In this document: piece after piece, positions 16,713-25,920 of the stretch
Position numbering within the stretch: position 1 is the stretch's first letter
How the letters are laid out: every line of letters starts with the position of its first letter
Assembly (NCBI GenBank): GCA_023392595.1
Contig: JAEVYU010000062.1
Coordinates: 45,596 to 109,595 of the forward strand
Length of the DNA: 64,000 bases
Reading direction: 5' to 3'
From: Bacillota bacterium
Lineage (GTDB): Bacteria; Bacillota; UBA4882; UBA8346
Program-made: the position numbers and the translations under genes
Notes under the pieces: generated by a model
Told to the model about the DNA's origin: nothing
What the model saw: only the letters and a program-made list of their open reading frames with translations
The model's database searches: none

Positions 16713-18351
16713 AGTGATGGTGGTGGATGATGACGCTTTTGCACGTACAAATTTAAAGCGCTTAATGAATTGGGAAAAACACGGTTATATCATTTGCGGG
16801 GAGGCATCCAACGGGTCCAACGCCGTTGAAATGATCCAAAAAAGCGCCCCCGATATTGTCATTACCGATATCAGCATGCCGGTAATGGACGGTATCGGCC
16901 TTATCGAGTACCTGGTCGAAAATCATCCCGCAGTGATCGTGATTGCTCTCAGTGGATACGAGGACTTTGATTATGTTCGTCAAAGTCTAAAATTAGGCGC
17001 TATCGATTACCTTTTAAAACACCGCGTGAATGAAACGGAGTTATTGAACATACTCCAAGCAGCCTGTAAAAGGATTCAAAAAGAGAGTCAGACGCTGACA
17101 CGAGAGAGAAGTGTAGCTCAGCAGTTGCAACTCGGAAAGGAGGCTTTAAAACGGGAGTTTTTGCAACAATTGACCACCGGGACCCTTAAGGACCCGGAAA
17201 AGATTGGGCAACAAATGGACCTTTTGGAAATAGAGCTGACCCCGGAATACCTGACGGTGATGATTACTGAAATGGATGACTTTACCCAGTTGCAAACGAA
17301 GTATACCCTGACCGAGCTGGATACGGTCATAAAATCATTCCTGGATCTGGCTTCGGAAATATTGAAGGACTATGGAAAATCTTTGATTTTTCAGATTAAT
17401 GGCGGCCGGTTTGTGGTGATTTTTTCTTTTGGAAATTGTCACAGTCAAGCCTATTCCCAAACTCAGATCAATAATTGTATTGAGCGGATCCGCAATAGTA
17501 TCGCCAGGTATCTCAATTTTACCGTCTCCTTGAGTGTCGGACGGACGACCCATAGTTTCAAAACAATCGCGCAGAGTTACCATGAGGCGGAACAGTTTTT
17601 AAAAAATAAGTTCTATGAGGGGAAGGATCATGTTTACCGGGACAGCGGCTTTGAGCCTTCCAGGCAGAGTGCCTTCAGTATTGATGTGGCGTTGGAGAAA
17701 AAGCTGCTTATGGAATTAAAATCTTTCAATATCTCTCGGGTAAGTATTCTCATTGAGGGAATCTTTAGCGATATCGCCGCCCAAAAAATCAATTACCAAT
17801 CCACGCAAATGATTTGTATCGAATTGCTGAATTTAGTCACCCGGGTGGCGCGGGAATACAATCTTGAAAAATTGGTTTATTCCGGTCCTGAGTCTCCTTA
17901 TCTCCAACTATCCAAATTGGAGACGCTGGATGATTTAAAACAGATGATTTTAGGGCTTTACGGTAAATTAGGCCAGCTGCTTGAGAAAACGGGGAGGAGG
18001 GATCGCTATTCGGAATACACCGAAAAAGCGGTCCATTACATCTACAATCACTATCCAGAAGATATTTCACTGGATGATGCCGCAAGTTTCGCCGGGGTCA
18101 GCGGTTCTTACTTGAGCAGGGTGTTTAAAGAAGATTCCGGCAAAGGTTTTGTGGAGTTCCTAAATTGGGTCCGGGTGGAGCGCGCCAAATTAATGATTGA
18201 AAATCAGTCCGGAAAACTCAAATTTATTGTAAAAGAAGTGGGGTTTAACAATTACAACTATTTCTTTAAAGTATTTAAGGATCAAGTCGGACTGACGCCC
18301 CTTGATTATGAACGGAATTGTAAAAAAGAAGTAAACAAAAAAATGGAGTGA
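16699..18351 (+). CDS. YesN-type response regulator, AraC output
   Basis: This regulator of about 550 aa has an N-terminal receiver domain (VMVVDDDAF acidic pocket; phospho-acceptor Asp57 in VITDISMP; Lys in DYLLKH). A long middle region follows, and the C-terminus is an AraC-type double helix-turn-helix (about residues 440-550, containing ISLDDAASFAGVSGSYLSRV and VGFNNYNYFFKVF). The open frame extends upstream, but ATG 16699, just inside the kinase end and after aagga, keeps a normal receiver start. It should activate the solute-binding and permease genes that follow. The family assignment is firm; the inducer is unknown. Confidence 0.92.
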   Translation: MLVYKVMVVDDDAFARTNLKRLMNWEKHGYIICGEASNGSNAVEMIQKSAPDIVITDISMPVMDGIGLIEYLVENHPAVIVIALSGYEDFDYVRQSLKLGAIDYLLKHRVNETELLNILQAACKRIQKESQTLTRERSVAQQLQLGKEALKREFLQQLTTGTLKDPEKIGQQMDLLEIELTPEYLTVMITEMDDFTQLQTKYTLTELDTVIKSFLDLASEILKDYGKSLIFQINGGRFVVIFSFGNCHSQAYSQTQINNCIERIRNSIARYLNFTVSLSVGRTTHSFKTIAQSYHEAEQFLKNKFYEGKDHVYRDSGFEPSRQSAFSIDVALEKKLLMELKSFNISRVSILIEGIFSDIAAQKINYQSTQMICIELLNLVTRVAREYNLEKLVYSGPESPYLQLSKLETLDDLKQMILGLYGKLGQLLEKTGRRDRYSEYTEKAVHYIYNHYPEDISLDDAASFAGVSGSYLSRVFKEDSGKGFVEFLNWVRVERAKLMIENQSGKLKFIVKEVGFNNYNYFFKVFKDQVGLTPLDYERNCKKEVNKKME

Positions 18352-18390
18352 TTCAAAAAAATATTGAGTCCTCCAGTTTTTTTTACCCGC

Positions 18391-18421
18391 TATAATAGAT
18401 CGTAGAGGGTTTCATGAAACC
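18391..18421 (+). promoter_or_regulatory. Candidate promoter and palindromic operator for the sugar importer
   Basis: A perfect TATAAT lies at 18391-18396, while the nearest TTGAGT (18364-18369) is 21 bp away, too far for a strong sigma-A promoter. Activation by the upstream regulator is therefore plausible. The perfect palindrome ggtttcatgaaacc at 18408-18421 could be a regulator site. Confidence 0.4.
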
Positions 18422-18453
18422 GTAAGCCTAGACAAAAATAAGGGGGAAAGTTA

Positions 18454-19740
18454 ATGAAAGCAGTAAAAATGCTGGGGGTTTTATTGATTGGCGTTTTAGT
18501 TCTTTCCTGTGCTTTTGGATATGCAGCCAAAACCGAAACCGTCACTTTCTGGACCTGGGTTCCCACGGATATTCAGTATAAATCGATTGAAACGGCATTT
18601 AATAAAAAGTATCCCGATATTAAAATCGAGTTTTGGCGCGGCGAGTTGCCTGACTTTCAAAAGAAACTCCAGGTGGCGATGGCGGCCGGTGAAGGTCCCG
18701 ATATTATGGGCATGCAAGTCGGCGGAATGCTTAATCAATATGCCAATTTCCTGATGCCGGTCAAGCCCATGGCGGATGCTAAATGGGGTAAGGGTTGGGA
18801 GAATAAATTATCGAGCGTGGCCTTTACAGAAACCAAAACCAAGGATGGAAAGTTAGTCGCTTTGCCGATGAACTTTACGGCGCAAGAATTTGTGCTTTAC
18901 AATAAAGCGATTTTTGAAGAATGCGGCATTAAGGATGTACCCACTACCTATGAGCAGTGGAAAAAAGATTGCGACATCATCCGGGCTAAAGGATATATTC
19001 CCGTTGCCATGGGCGCTAAAGATATTTGGCATGATGTGGATGTCCTTGTAGCGCTTAGCAATCAATTTGCACCGGGTAAAGTTTACCAGGCGGAAGCCGG
19101 TAAGGTGAAATGGACCGATAAAGTTTTTGTCGATACCATGAAAGCTTGGAAACGCATGTTTGATGACAAGATCATTCAAGAAGGCGCTTTGGGCATTTCG
19201 ACCTACCCGGATGCCCGCGACCAGTACTATTATGCCGGAAAATCAGCAATGTTTATGACTGGGTCTTGGCATGTAGGGTATGCCCTCCCGGGTGGTGAAA
19301 AACAAGGGACCAAGATTGAGAAACAAGCCACCGGATGTTTTATTCTGCCTCAGATCGGCCCTCATGCGTCCAAAGCAGTCGCCAGTGTCGATACGGCCAT
19401 TGCCATGAATAGGGCAACGAAACATAAAGATGCGGCTTGGAAGCTTTTCAGTTTCATGACCATGGACGAAGGGCAACAAATCATGGCCGACTGGATCCAA
19501 GGCAGCCCTTCCAAAAAAGGAATTGAAATCAATTCGCTGGACCAGTTCAAGTTCCAGTCCGAGAAAGATGCCGTTAAGTATGTTAACGAAAAGATCAGTA
19601 ATGCGGTGGGTAAAAGGCTGCTCAGTTATCCCGAATTAACCAATGCGCTAGGAGTCGCCTTGCAAGATATAGCGGCCGGAAAACCGATTGACAAGGCCCT
19701 TCAAGAAGTACAAGCAATTTCTCAAAAAATTAAGCGTTGA
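18454..19740 (+). CDS. Sugar ABC transporter substrate-binding protein
   Basis: This family 1 extracellular binding protein of 428 aa has signal sequence MKAVKMLGVLLIGVLVLSCAFG, mature start VTFWTWVPTD, the AAGEGPDIMGMQVG stretch and the C-terminal QGSPSKKGIE region typical of oligosaccharide binders. A Cys sits in VLSC but the -2 Leu is poor for a lipobox, so signal peptidase I cleavage near GYA-AK is equally possible. It is followed by a hairpin and two MalF/MalG-like permeases; no ATPase gene is present, so a shared MsmX-type ATPase elsewhere is expected. The ligand is unknown. Confidence 0.92.
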   Translation: MKAVKMLGVLLIGVLVLSCAFGYAAKTETVTFWTWVPTDIQYKSIETAFNKKYPDIKIEFWRGELPDFQKKLQVAMAAGEGPDIMGMQVGGMLNQYANFLMPVKPMADAKWGKGWENKLSSVAFTETKTKDGKLVALPMNFTAQEFVLYNKAIFEECGIKDVPTTYEQWKKDCDIIRAKGYIPVAMGAKDIWHDVDVLVALSNQFAPGKVYQAEAGKVKWTDKVFVDTMKAWKRMFDDKIIQEGALGISTYPDARDQYYYAGKSAMFMTGSWHVGYALPGGEKQGTKIEKQATGCFILPQIGPHASKAVASVDTAIAMNRATKHKDAAWKLFSFMTMDEGQQIMADWIQGSPSKKGIEINSLDQFKFQSEKDAVKYVNEKISNAVGKRLLSYPELTNALGVALQDIAAGKPIDKALQEVQAISQKIKR

Positions 19741-19759
19741 CGTACCCCTCCTTTTTAAT

Positions 19760-19787
19760 CTGTTCCCGGCATTTTTGCCGGGAACAG
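19760..19787 (+). terminator. Intercistronic hairpin after the binding-protein gene
   Basis: The arms ctgttcccggc (19760-19770) and gccgggaacag (19777-19787) pair perfectly around a six-base loop, with no T run after. It probably stabilises the binding-protein transcript or reduces read-through into the permeases. Confidence 0.6.
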
Positions 19788-19818
19788 TCGATTTCACAGG
19801 ACGAAAGTTGGTGGCAAC

Positions 19819-20709
19819 TTGTTAAGCAGGCATTATACCAAAGGATTCACTCCATATTTGTATATTGCACCTTTAGTGATTTGTTCGGGGATTTTTCTCT
19901 ATTACAGTATTGGATTTACCATTCACACCAGTTTTCAAGAGTGGAACGGGATCGATTCGGTAATGAATTTTGTGGGGCTTCAAAATTATCGTGACCTTTT
20001 CACTGACCGGGTTCTTTATATCTCGCTATGGAATAATTTGATATTCTTATTTTGTACGGTAGGCATTCAAGCAGGTTTAGGCTTATTGATTGCAATTTTA
20101 CTCCGCTCCAAACCGTTATTCGTTAATTTGTTTAAAAGCGTATTTTTCATGCCGGTTGTAATGGCACCGGTTATCATTGCGGCTATCTTCCGGATCATCA
20201 TGGATTTTAATGTAGGAAGCCTCAATACAATGTTGAGATTTTTAAAATTAGACTTCTTGGCAGTAGCCTGGCTGGGGGATCCCCGTTTTGCACTGCTTTC
20301 CATAATCATCGTTAACATTTTCGAGTGGATGGGTTTTAGCATGCTGATTTATTATTCGGGTTTATTAGCCATTCCCAACGATATTTATGAATCCGCCAAG
20401 ATTGACGGTTGCGGGTTTTGGAATACGCTTTTTAAAATTACCATCCCCATGTTGAAAGGAACCACTTCGACCTTGTTTGTACTGGGAATTGTCGGCTCTT
20501 TAAAAACTTTTGATATTGTGGTCATGCTGACCGGGGGTGGTCCGGGGCGTTCCACGGAGTTTTTAACCACGTTTTTATATAAGCGCTCCATTGAAGAGTT
20601 TAATGGGGGATCCGCGGCAGCCATTGGGGTGGTCATTTTGGCACTGGCCCTCTTGATGTCGATTATTCAAATCCGTTACTACGAAAAAACTCAAAAAGAG
20701 ATAGAGTAG
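19819..20709 (+). CDS. Sugar ABC transporter permease, MalF type
   Basis: This membrane protein of 296 aa has six predicted helices. TM1 is in FTPYLYIAPLVICSGIFLYYS, and the EAA loop (IYESAKIDGCGFWNTLFKITIP) is near residues 191-212. FVLGIVGSLKTFDIVVMLTGGGPGRSTE is characteristic of MalF-like partners. The TTG at 19819 is the start that keeps the usual short N-terminus; the ribosome site is weak (ggtgg), in line with lower expression than the binding protein. It works with the next permease. Confidence 0.9.
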   Translation: MLSRHYTKGFTPYLYIAPLVICSGIFLYYSIGFTIHTSFQEWNGIDSVMNFVGLQNYRDLFTDRVLYISLWNNLIFLFCTVGIQAGLGLLIAILLRSKPLFVNLFKSVFFMPVVMAPVIIAAIFRIIMDFNVGSLNTMLRFLKLDFLAVAWLGDPRFALLSIIIVNIFEWMGFSMLIYYSGLLAIPNDIYESAKIDGCGFWNTLFKITIPMLKGTTSTLFVLGIVGSLKTFDIVVMLTGGGPGRSTEFLTTFLYKRSIEEFNGGSAAAIGVVILALALLMSIIQIRYYEKTQKEIE

Positions 20710-20719
20710 GTGTTGTGGC

Positions 20720-21526
20720 ATGTTCTCCAATGTAAACAAAGCCGGTAAAACTGCTGTTTTTACTGTTTTAGCGTTATTAACGGTAATCTGGGCTTATCCG
20801 ATCGTTCATGCTATCCTGGAATCTTTTAAAATCAATGGCATCAAAAATTATCTGACAGTCATCCATCATCCTGCAGTCCATTATTTTCGGGTGTTATTCA
20901 ATAGCCTGTTTATTGCCGTATGTACCTCAGGAATTGTTACGGCTTTTGCTTCGCTGGCGGCGTATGCCTTCTCCAAAATGGAGTTCCGGGGGCAGAGAGT
21001 TCTTTATTATTCACTGTTGGCTTGCCTGGCGATTCCGGCGGCGGCTGTTATGACTCCGATATTTTTCACGATGAAAGTGATTGGACTGATGAATACCTAT
21101 GGGGCCATTATTTTGCCGTTGGTTGCTTTCAACGCTCCGTTTATGCTCCTGGTACTGAAAAATTATTTTGATACCGTACCCAATTCCCTGCTGGAAGCGG
21201 CACAGATCGATGGTAGTTCAAGCTTCCGGACCTTCCGGACGATCATGATGCCCCTGGGAGTTCCGGCTATCGTGAATGTTTCCGTATTGACTTTCATTTA
21301 TGCCTGGAACGACTTTTTGATTCCATTACTCTTTGTCCGGAAGGAAAGTCTGTATACCGTTACTTTGGCTACTTCCTATTTTACTTCAACCCGGGGCCAA
21401 ACGCCGGAGATGGTGGCAGAGTTATACGCGGCACTGATCTTAATGACGATACCGTCCATTTTAATCTACTTGTTTAGTCAGAAATACCTTCAAGAGGGAC
21501 TTACTGCCGGAGCTATCAAAAATTAA
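20720..21526 (+). CDS. Sugar ABC transporter permease, MalG type
   Basis: This permease of 268 aa belongs to the CUT1 family, with helices throughout. It has YAFSKMEFRGQRVLYYSLLA, the EAA loop LLEAAQIDGSSSFRTFRTIM (about residues 158-177), and the C-terminal QKYLQEGLTAGAIKN typical of MalG-type subunits. taggtg at 20707-20712 precedes the ATG at 20720. It is 10 bp behind the MalF-like gene and 14 bp before the enzyme gene, indicating one transcript. Confidence 0.92.
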   Translation: MFSNVNKAGKTAVFTVLALLTVIWAYPIVHAILESFKINGIKNYLTVIHHPAVHYFRVLFNSLFIAVCTSGIVTAFASLAAYAFSKMEFRGQRVLYYSLLACLAIPAAAVMTPIFFTMKVIGLMNTYGAIILPLVAFNAPFMLLVLKNYFDTVPNSLLEAAQIDGSSSFRTFRTIMMPLGVPAIVNVSVLTFIYAWNDFLIPLLFVRKESLYTVTLATSYFTSTRGQTPEMVAELYAALILMTIPSILIYLFSQKYLQEGLTAGAIKN

Positions 21527-21540
21527 AGAGGCTTGCCAAA

Positions 21541-23853
21541 ATGATTATTCAAGGTCAATTACCTGTTTCTTTCGATGAGAAGCTTTTTGATAAAAACTGT
21601 TTGTTCCAATCGGATAAATTTCAGTTTGATTTATTATCCATCCGTATGCACAACCGGGACGGCAGTACTCACATAGTCCCCTTATTTCAAAATCAAAAAC
21701 AGCCGATGGTGTTCCGAGGCAGGTACAAAACTCCTGATTACGGCGGTGTGATTGATTTGCACATGAAGCCACATCCGGAACCAAAGGCGGGAATTAAATG
21801 CCTTCGGGGAATTCTGGAAATTGAACATCACGATGGCAATTTTTCAGGAAATATTGAAGTGTTGTTTCTTGTTTCGGGAGTTCATCCGCAAATCCGGAAA
21901 CAATGGTTGATTCCCACTTTTAATTATAATGGCAACCCGTATGGCAAAGGGAAATATCCTCATCCTCAGCTGGATAAGGACTTGGGAGTCCGGGCGGACC
22001 GCATGGCCCAACCTTATATTTTCTATCAGGATGATGGTTGCAGTTTTGCGGTAGGATTATATGGCGACGGTCCTATTGAAGGAGCTGTTGAAGAGCTTCC
22101 GGCCTCGTTAAATTGGGAGATGCCATCGGGGAATCAATCGGTTGTTTTGAGTTTCATATACCCGTTTTGGGAGTACGGGCATGGTACTTCCGAATCCGAA
22201 GCGGTTTATTTTAAAAAAAATGAATTTAAAGAGGCCGAACGGGGGATTTTGGAGTGGTCGGGTCCGACTCGGCTTAGGATGCCGTTTCATGTTTGGTTTG
22301 GCGGGTCCGGCGATACTCGTGCCTATGCCCCGATCTCTTGGCACGTCTGGACTGAAGCGGAAGAGCAAAGGTTGAAACAACAAAGGCCCCTTCAAGTTGA
22401 GCTGGAAGATCGAATCCGGTTTTTAAACGTAGCTTATTACGATTCCAAAATAGGACCCGGACATTATCGCTGTAATATGGCTTATGATTATGCCTCAATC
22501 GGTTTTATCTGGCGTTCTTTAGAAGCGGCTTATTTGGATTGGTGGCTGCAAAATTGGAGCCAGCCTGAGAAATCCGATAATGGGTCAAATTCGGATCTTA
22601 ATAGGGGTTACCGGTCAATCCAACACTGGGCCCAACATGGAACAGATAATGATCTGATTTTGACTTGTTATCAAGGGGAAAACTATTGTTTCCGCCGGGA
22701 ATACGGTGAGCAGGCCTTATCGACCAGGGTTATGGCCGAAGCTGTTCAGGCGTTTGTCCGGTGTTATTCACTTTCGGAAGCTATCGGCAAGTCCGAATCT
22801 TTATTCCGGCAGGTAGCCGAAAAACAATTGGATTGGCTGCTTCAGCACCGTTTAAATAATGGCGCGTTCGCCCGGTATTACTTTTCCGATGGCGCTCCGG
22901 CACGTCCGGCGATAGTTGCCACCGGGACCGTGATTACGGTGTTGGCTGAAGCCGCTAAGATTTTTGATCGTCCGGACTATGAGCAGGCTGCTGTTTGCGC
23001 TTATGAGGCATACCGGAAGGAAATTATCGAAAAAGAGGCTTTTTACGGGGGAACTTTAGATGCCGATACCGAGGATAAAGAAGCGGCATATTCCGGACTT
23101 GAGGCTGCGATTTTCTTATACCGGTTGACCGGAGACCCGAAATATCTAAATGACGCCAAGCAAATTGCCGATTACGTTCTGACATATACTTGGGCCTATC
23201 GGATAAAGACTTTCCCCCAGGACTCCCTGGCCCTAGTGCATCAAGTCGATACCTGGGGAGCCACTTCCGTATCCCCGGAGAATCAACATTTTGACCCTTA
23301 TAACAATGTGGCGTTGATTTTAACCGGACTTTTCAGCGGAGAATCCCAATATACCGAAGTGGGTTTGGCAATGCTTTATTTCGCCATGGACGGTCGTTGG
23401 TCGATTCCACAGGGAGAAAATTGCGGACGGAAGCAGCCGGAACAGCTTCTGAATACCAATTGGTTTTACAACGTGGAATCCGTTGTCAAACGGGGCGATT
23501 ACCGGGATATCGGCGAGGAGTGGGCTTGGCCTCAAGTCGTTCCATGTTTGGAATATCTTTCAATCGGAGGGGCTTGTTTGGATTTAGGAACCGGACGGGG
23601 CATCGGGATTGACGGCTGCAAAATTGCAACACTGGAGTTTTCCCATGACCGAACTGTCGTCTTATTACAGGAGACATTGGGATGTTCTCATTCAATTTTA
23701 TTGAAATTATTCAATTATCCCAAACGAACTTTTATGATTACCTATGACATTACCAGCCTGGAGTTGCCATGGAGTCGGATTGAACCGGGAATTCGCATCG
23801 ATTTAATGAAAAATCAAGAATTAACGATCATTATCCAATTGTGCCAAAAATGA
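21541..23853 (+). CDS. Large cytosolic protein with six-hairpin glycosidase-like domain
   Basis: This protein of 770 aa has no signal peptide. Residues 1 to about 290 look beta-rich. From about 300 to 680 a helical-hairpin pattern appears, with repeated aromatic and acidic motifs (AAYLDWWLQNW, RVMAEAVQAFVRCY, LDWLLQHRLNNGAFARYY, YSGLEAAIFLYRLTGDPKYLNDAKQIADYVLTYTW). This fits an (alpha/alpha)6 barrel as in several glycosidases and epimerases. I cannot name the family. Its place at the end of the sugar importer operon, in the cytosol, suggests it processes the imported oligosaccharide. Candidate acids occur in the DADTEDKEAAYSG segment, but no catalytic assignment is justified. Confidence 0.75.
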   Translation: MIIQGQLPVSFDEKLFDKNCLFQSDKFQFDLLSIRMHNRDGSTHIVPLFQNQKQPMVFRGRYKTPDYGGVIDLHMKPHPEPKAGIKCLRGILEIEHHDGNFSGNIEVLFLVSGVHPQIRKQWLIPTFNYNGNPYGKGKYPHPQLDKDLGVRADRMAQPYIFYQDDGCSFAVGLYGDGPIEGAVEELPASLNWEMPSGNQSVVLSFIYPFWEYGHGTSESEAVYFKKNEFKEAERGILEWSGPTRLRMPFHVWFGGSGDTRAYAPISWHVWTEAEEQRLKQQRPLQVELEDRIRFLNVAYYDSKIGPGHYRCNMAYDYASIGFIWRSLEAAYLDWWLQNWSQPEKSDNGSNSDLNRGYRSIQHWAQHGTDNDLILTCYQGENYCFRREYGEQALSTRVMAEAVQAFVRCYSLSEAIGKSESLFRQVAEKQLDWLLQHRLNNGAFARYYFSDGAPARPAIVATGTVITVLAEAAKIFDRPDYEQAAVCAYEAYRKEIIEKEAFYGGTLDADTEDKEAAYSGLEAAIFLYRLTGDPKYLNDAKQIADYVLTYTWAYRIKTFPQDSLALVHQVDTWGATSVSPENQHFDPYNNVALILTGLFSGESQYTEVGLAMLYFAMDGRWSIPQGENCGRKQPEQLLNTNWFYNVESVVKRGDYRDIGEEWAWPQVVPCLEYLSIGGACLDLGTGRGIGIDGCKIATLEFSHDRTVVLLQETLGCSHSILLKLFNYPKRTFMITYDITSLELPWSRIEPGIRIDLMKNQELTIIIQLCQK

Positions 23854-24076
23854 ATTGTTTTAATCCATAGGCCTAAAAGTCCGGGCATATATTTTTAGAA
23901 CGTATCAAACGAAAGATCGTTCTATTTTTTTGGTTAATTTTTATCATTTTGGAAGGTAAATTAAAAAAATATGTTGTATATAAATAATACATAAAATATT
24001 GGTTTTACCTGGAAGACGGCAATGAAATCATTGGCAATTTTTTGTTAATTGGGTGTTTGAAAAACCAAGAATTATT

Positions 24077-24094
24077 GTTTGGTTAGAACCAAAC
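24077..24094. promoter_or_regulatory. Perfect palindrome upstream of the cyclase gene
   Basis: gtttggtt and aaccaaac arms are separated by two bases. It lies 78 bp before the cyclase start and could be an operator. The remaining 23854-24171 interval is AT-rich with possible promoter-like TATA stretches near 23970-24000 but nothing decisive. Confidence 0.3.
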
Positions 24095-24171
24095 CAAGTT
24101 TTCCATGATTAGTTTTTTGTTTTTATATTTTATTTCCAAGCTTTTATTTTTAAGAAATGGTGATGACCAAA

Positions 24172-25920
24172 ATGTCTCAAACATCAAAAAAACAAAACTA
24201 TGTTCAAAAAATTGGAAATACCAAAGTTACTTCCATCACCAGCCGGATTATTATTATTTTCACCATATCGCTCCTGGTGGCCTGCTTTACCACGAATTAT
24301 ATTAATCTTACGCTCAACCGGGCTCAGCAGATTAAAATGATGAAAGAGCTTCTGGTCAATGATTTAAAGGAGATTTACGATTTCTCCAATTCCCAATATG
24401 ATATCTATGAGTATTCCAATGAGGACCCGGCAGCCTATCGTTCCTCGGTAGCCGCTATTGAGGCCCGGGGCCTTCGCCAGTTTAAGAATAAGAAAAAAAA
24501 GTCTATCACCATTGGCATTAAAATTGAAGATTTAAGGCGCTCCCCCGTAATCTTTCAAGCCTCGAAAATTCCTAAAGCACATTATTTTACGGACCATAAA
24601 GCGCTGCAAAAAATCGTGACCAATACTCGTCAGGGTATTTCCGATGGCACATTAAGTTTCAAGTTTCATGGGGAAGAGTACTATGGAGTCTATAAGCGGA
24701 TACCTAAATGGGATGCTTTTTTAATTCGGGCTGAGGAGATGAATGAGTTTTATCACGATTCATGGCTCATTTTCCGGGACATATCCCTGGTTATTGCCTT
24801 GATAACCCTGATTTGCACCCTGATTGGCATCTATTTTATCCGCCATATCACCCGTTTTATTGGAATCATCACCGACTCCATCATGACCATGATTCAAGGC
24901 CAACAATTGGGGGAGATTTCCCTTGAAGGGGCCACCAATGATAACATTACTTTTATGGGGATGGCTTTCAATTCTTTATCAAGTAGTATCAATAATTTGT
25001 TAACCGTATTCAGGAGGTTTGTCAATAAAGATGTCGCCACGCAGGCCTACCGTGAGAAAATCGTCCTCCTAAAAGGGGAACAAAAAGAATTGACTGTGCT
25101 TTTTTCCGATATTAAAAGTTTCACAATGATGACTGAAACCTTAGGAACCGATATTATTAATATTTTAAATCTCCATTATCAAAGGGCCATTCGGGCAATT
25201 TTTCAATATGACGGCATTATTGGCTCAATTATCGGCGATGCGGTTTTGGCCGTATTCGGAGTTCAAGTTGAAGAAAAACATGAAGCGGTCAATAAGTCAT
25301 ATCAAGCCGTTTTAGCCGGATATGAAATCCAGAAAGTGGCTAAAAAGTTACGCGACGAAATGCAGCTTCGTTATGAAGAAATCGTCCGGGTTCAAGGAAA
25401 GTTAACTCCACAGGATGAGCAGATATACCGGGCTGTTTTGGTTGAAGTAGGGGTGGGTATTGATGGCGGGAATGTGTTTTATGGAAATATCGGTTCTTAC
25501 GAACGGATGACCAATACCGTAATCGGGGATAACGTTAACGCCGCTTCGAGATTGGAGGGGTTAACCCGTTTTTATAAGGTTCCGGTAATTTGTTCCGAGT
25601 ATATCAAAAAAGATATTGAGAAAAACCAGCCGGATCACGGCTTTTATTTCTTAGAAATCGATACTGTACAGGTTAAGGGAAAGTCAGTCGGCCAAAAAAT
25701 CTACTGGCCGATACCGCAAACGAGCTTAAATAATGAGATGAGCATGGATTTACAACGGTTTGATCAGGCCCGCGCATTTTATTATCAGGGGTCATGGGAA
25801 GAAGCTCATCGACTTTTCGGCCAAACCCATTTGCCGGTCACGGAAGAATTTACGAAAAGAACAGGAAGCGGAAGAGCCCCTGAGAATTGGAGCGGAATAT
25901 GGAACCTGGAAACAAAATAA
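24172..25920 (+). CDS. Membrane class III adenylate/guanylate cyclase
   Basis: This protein of about 582 aa has TM1 near residues 22-43, an extracellular sensor-like region to about 200, and TM2 near 204-224. A linker leads to a cyclase homology domain (about 300-485). Metal-binding acids are in FSDIKSFTMM and IIGDAVLAVFG; VGVGIDGGNVFYGNIGS and the nucleotide motif VIGDNVNAASRLEGL are also clear. About 90 residues follow the domain. The ATG at 24172 is preferred because ggtgat at 24159-24164 is spaced seven bases from it; ATG 24157 is the alternative. cAMP versus cGMP specificity cannot be settled by eye. The next gene overlaps it, implying coupled synthesis. Confidence 0.88.
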   Translation: MSQTSKKQNYVQKIGNTKVTSITSRIIIIFTISLLVACFTTNYINLTLNRAQQIKMMKELLVNDLKEIYDFSNSQYDIYEYSNEDPAAYRSSVAAIEARGLRQFKNKKKKSITIGIKIEDLRRSPVIFQASKIPKAHYFTDHKALQKIVTNTRQGISDGTLSFKFHGEEYYGVYKRIPKWDAFLIRAEEMNEFYHDSWLIFRDISLVIALITLICTLIGIYFIRHITRFIGIITDSIMTMIQGQQLGEISLEGATNDNITFMGMAFNSLSSSINNLLTVFRRFVNKDVATQAYREKIVLLKGEQKELTVLFSDIKSFTMMTETLGTDIINILNLHYQRAIRAIFQYDGIIGSIIGDAVLAVFGVQVEEKHEAVNKSYQAVLAGYEIQKVAKKLRDEMQLRYEEIVRVQGKLTPQDEQIYRAVLVEVGVGIDGGNVFYGNIGSYERMTNTVIGDNVNAASRLEGLTRFYKVPVICSEYIKKDIEKNQPDHGFYFLEIDTVQVKGKSVGQKIYWPIPQTSLNNEMSMDLQRFDQARAFYYQGSWEEAHRLFGQTHLPVTEEFTKRTGSGRAPENWSGIWNLETK

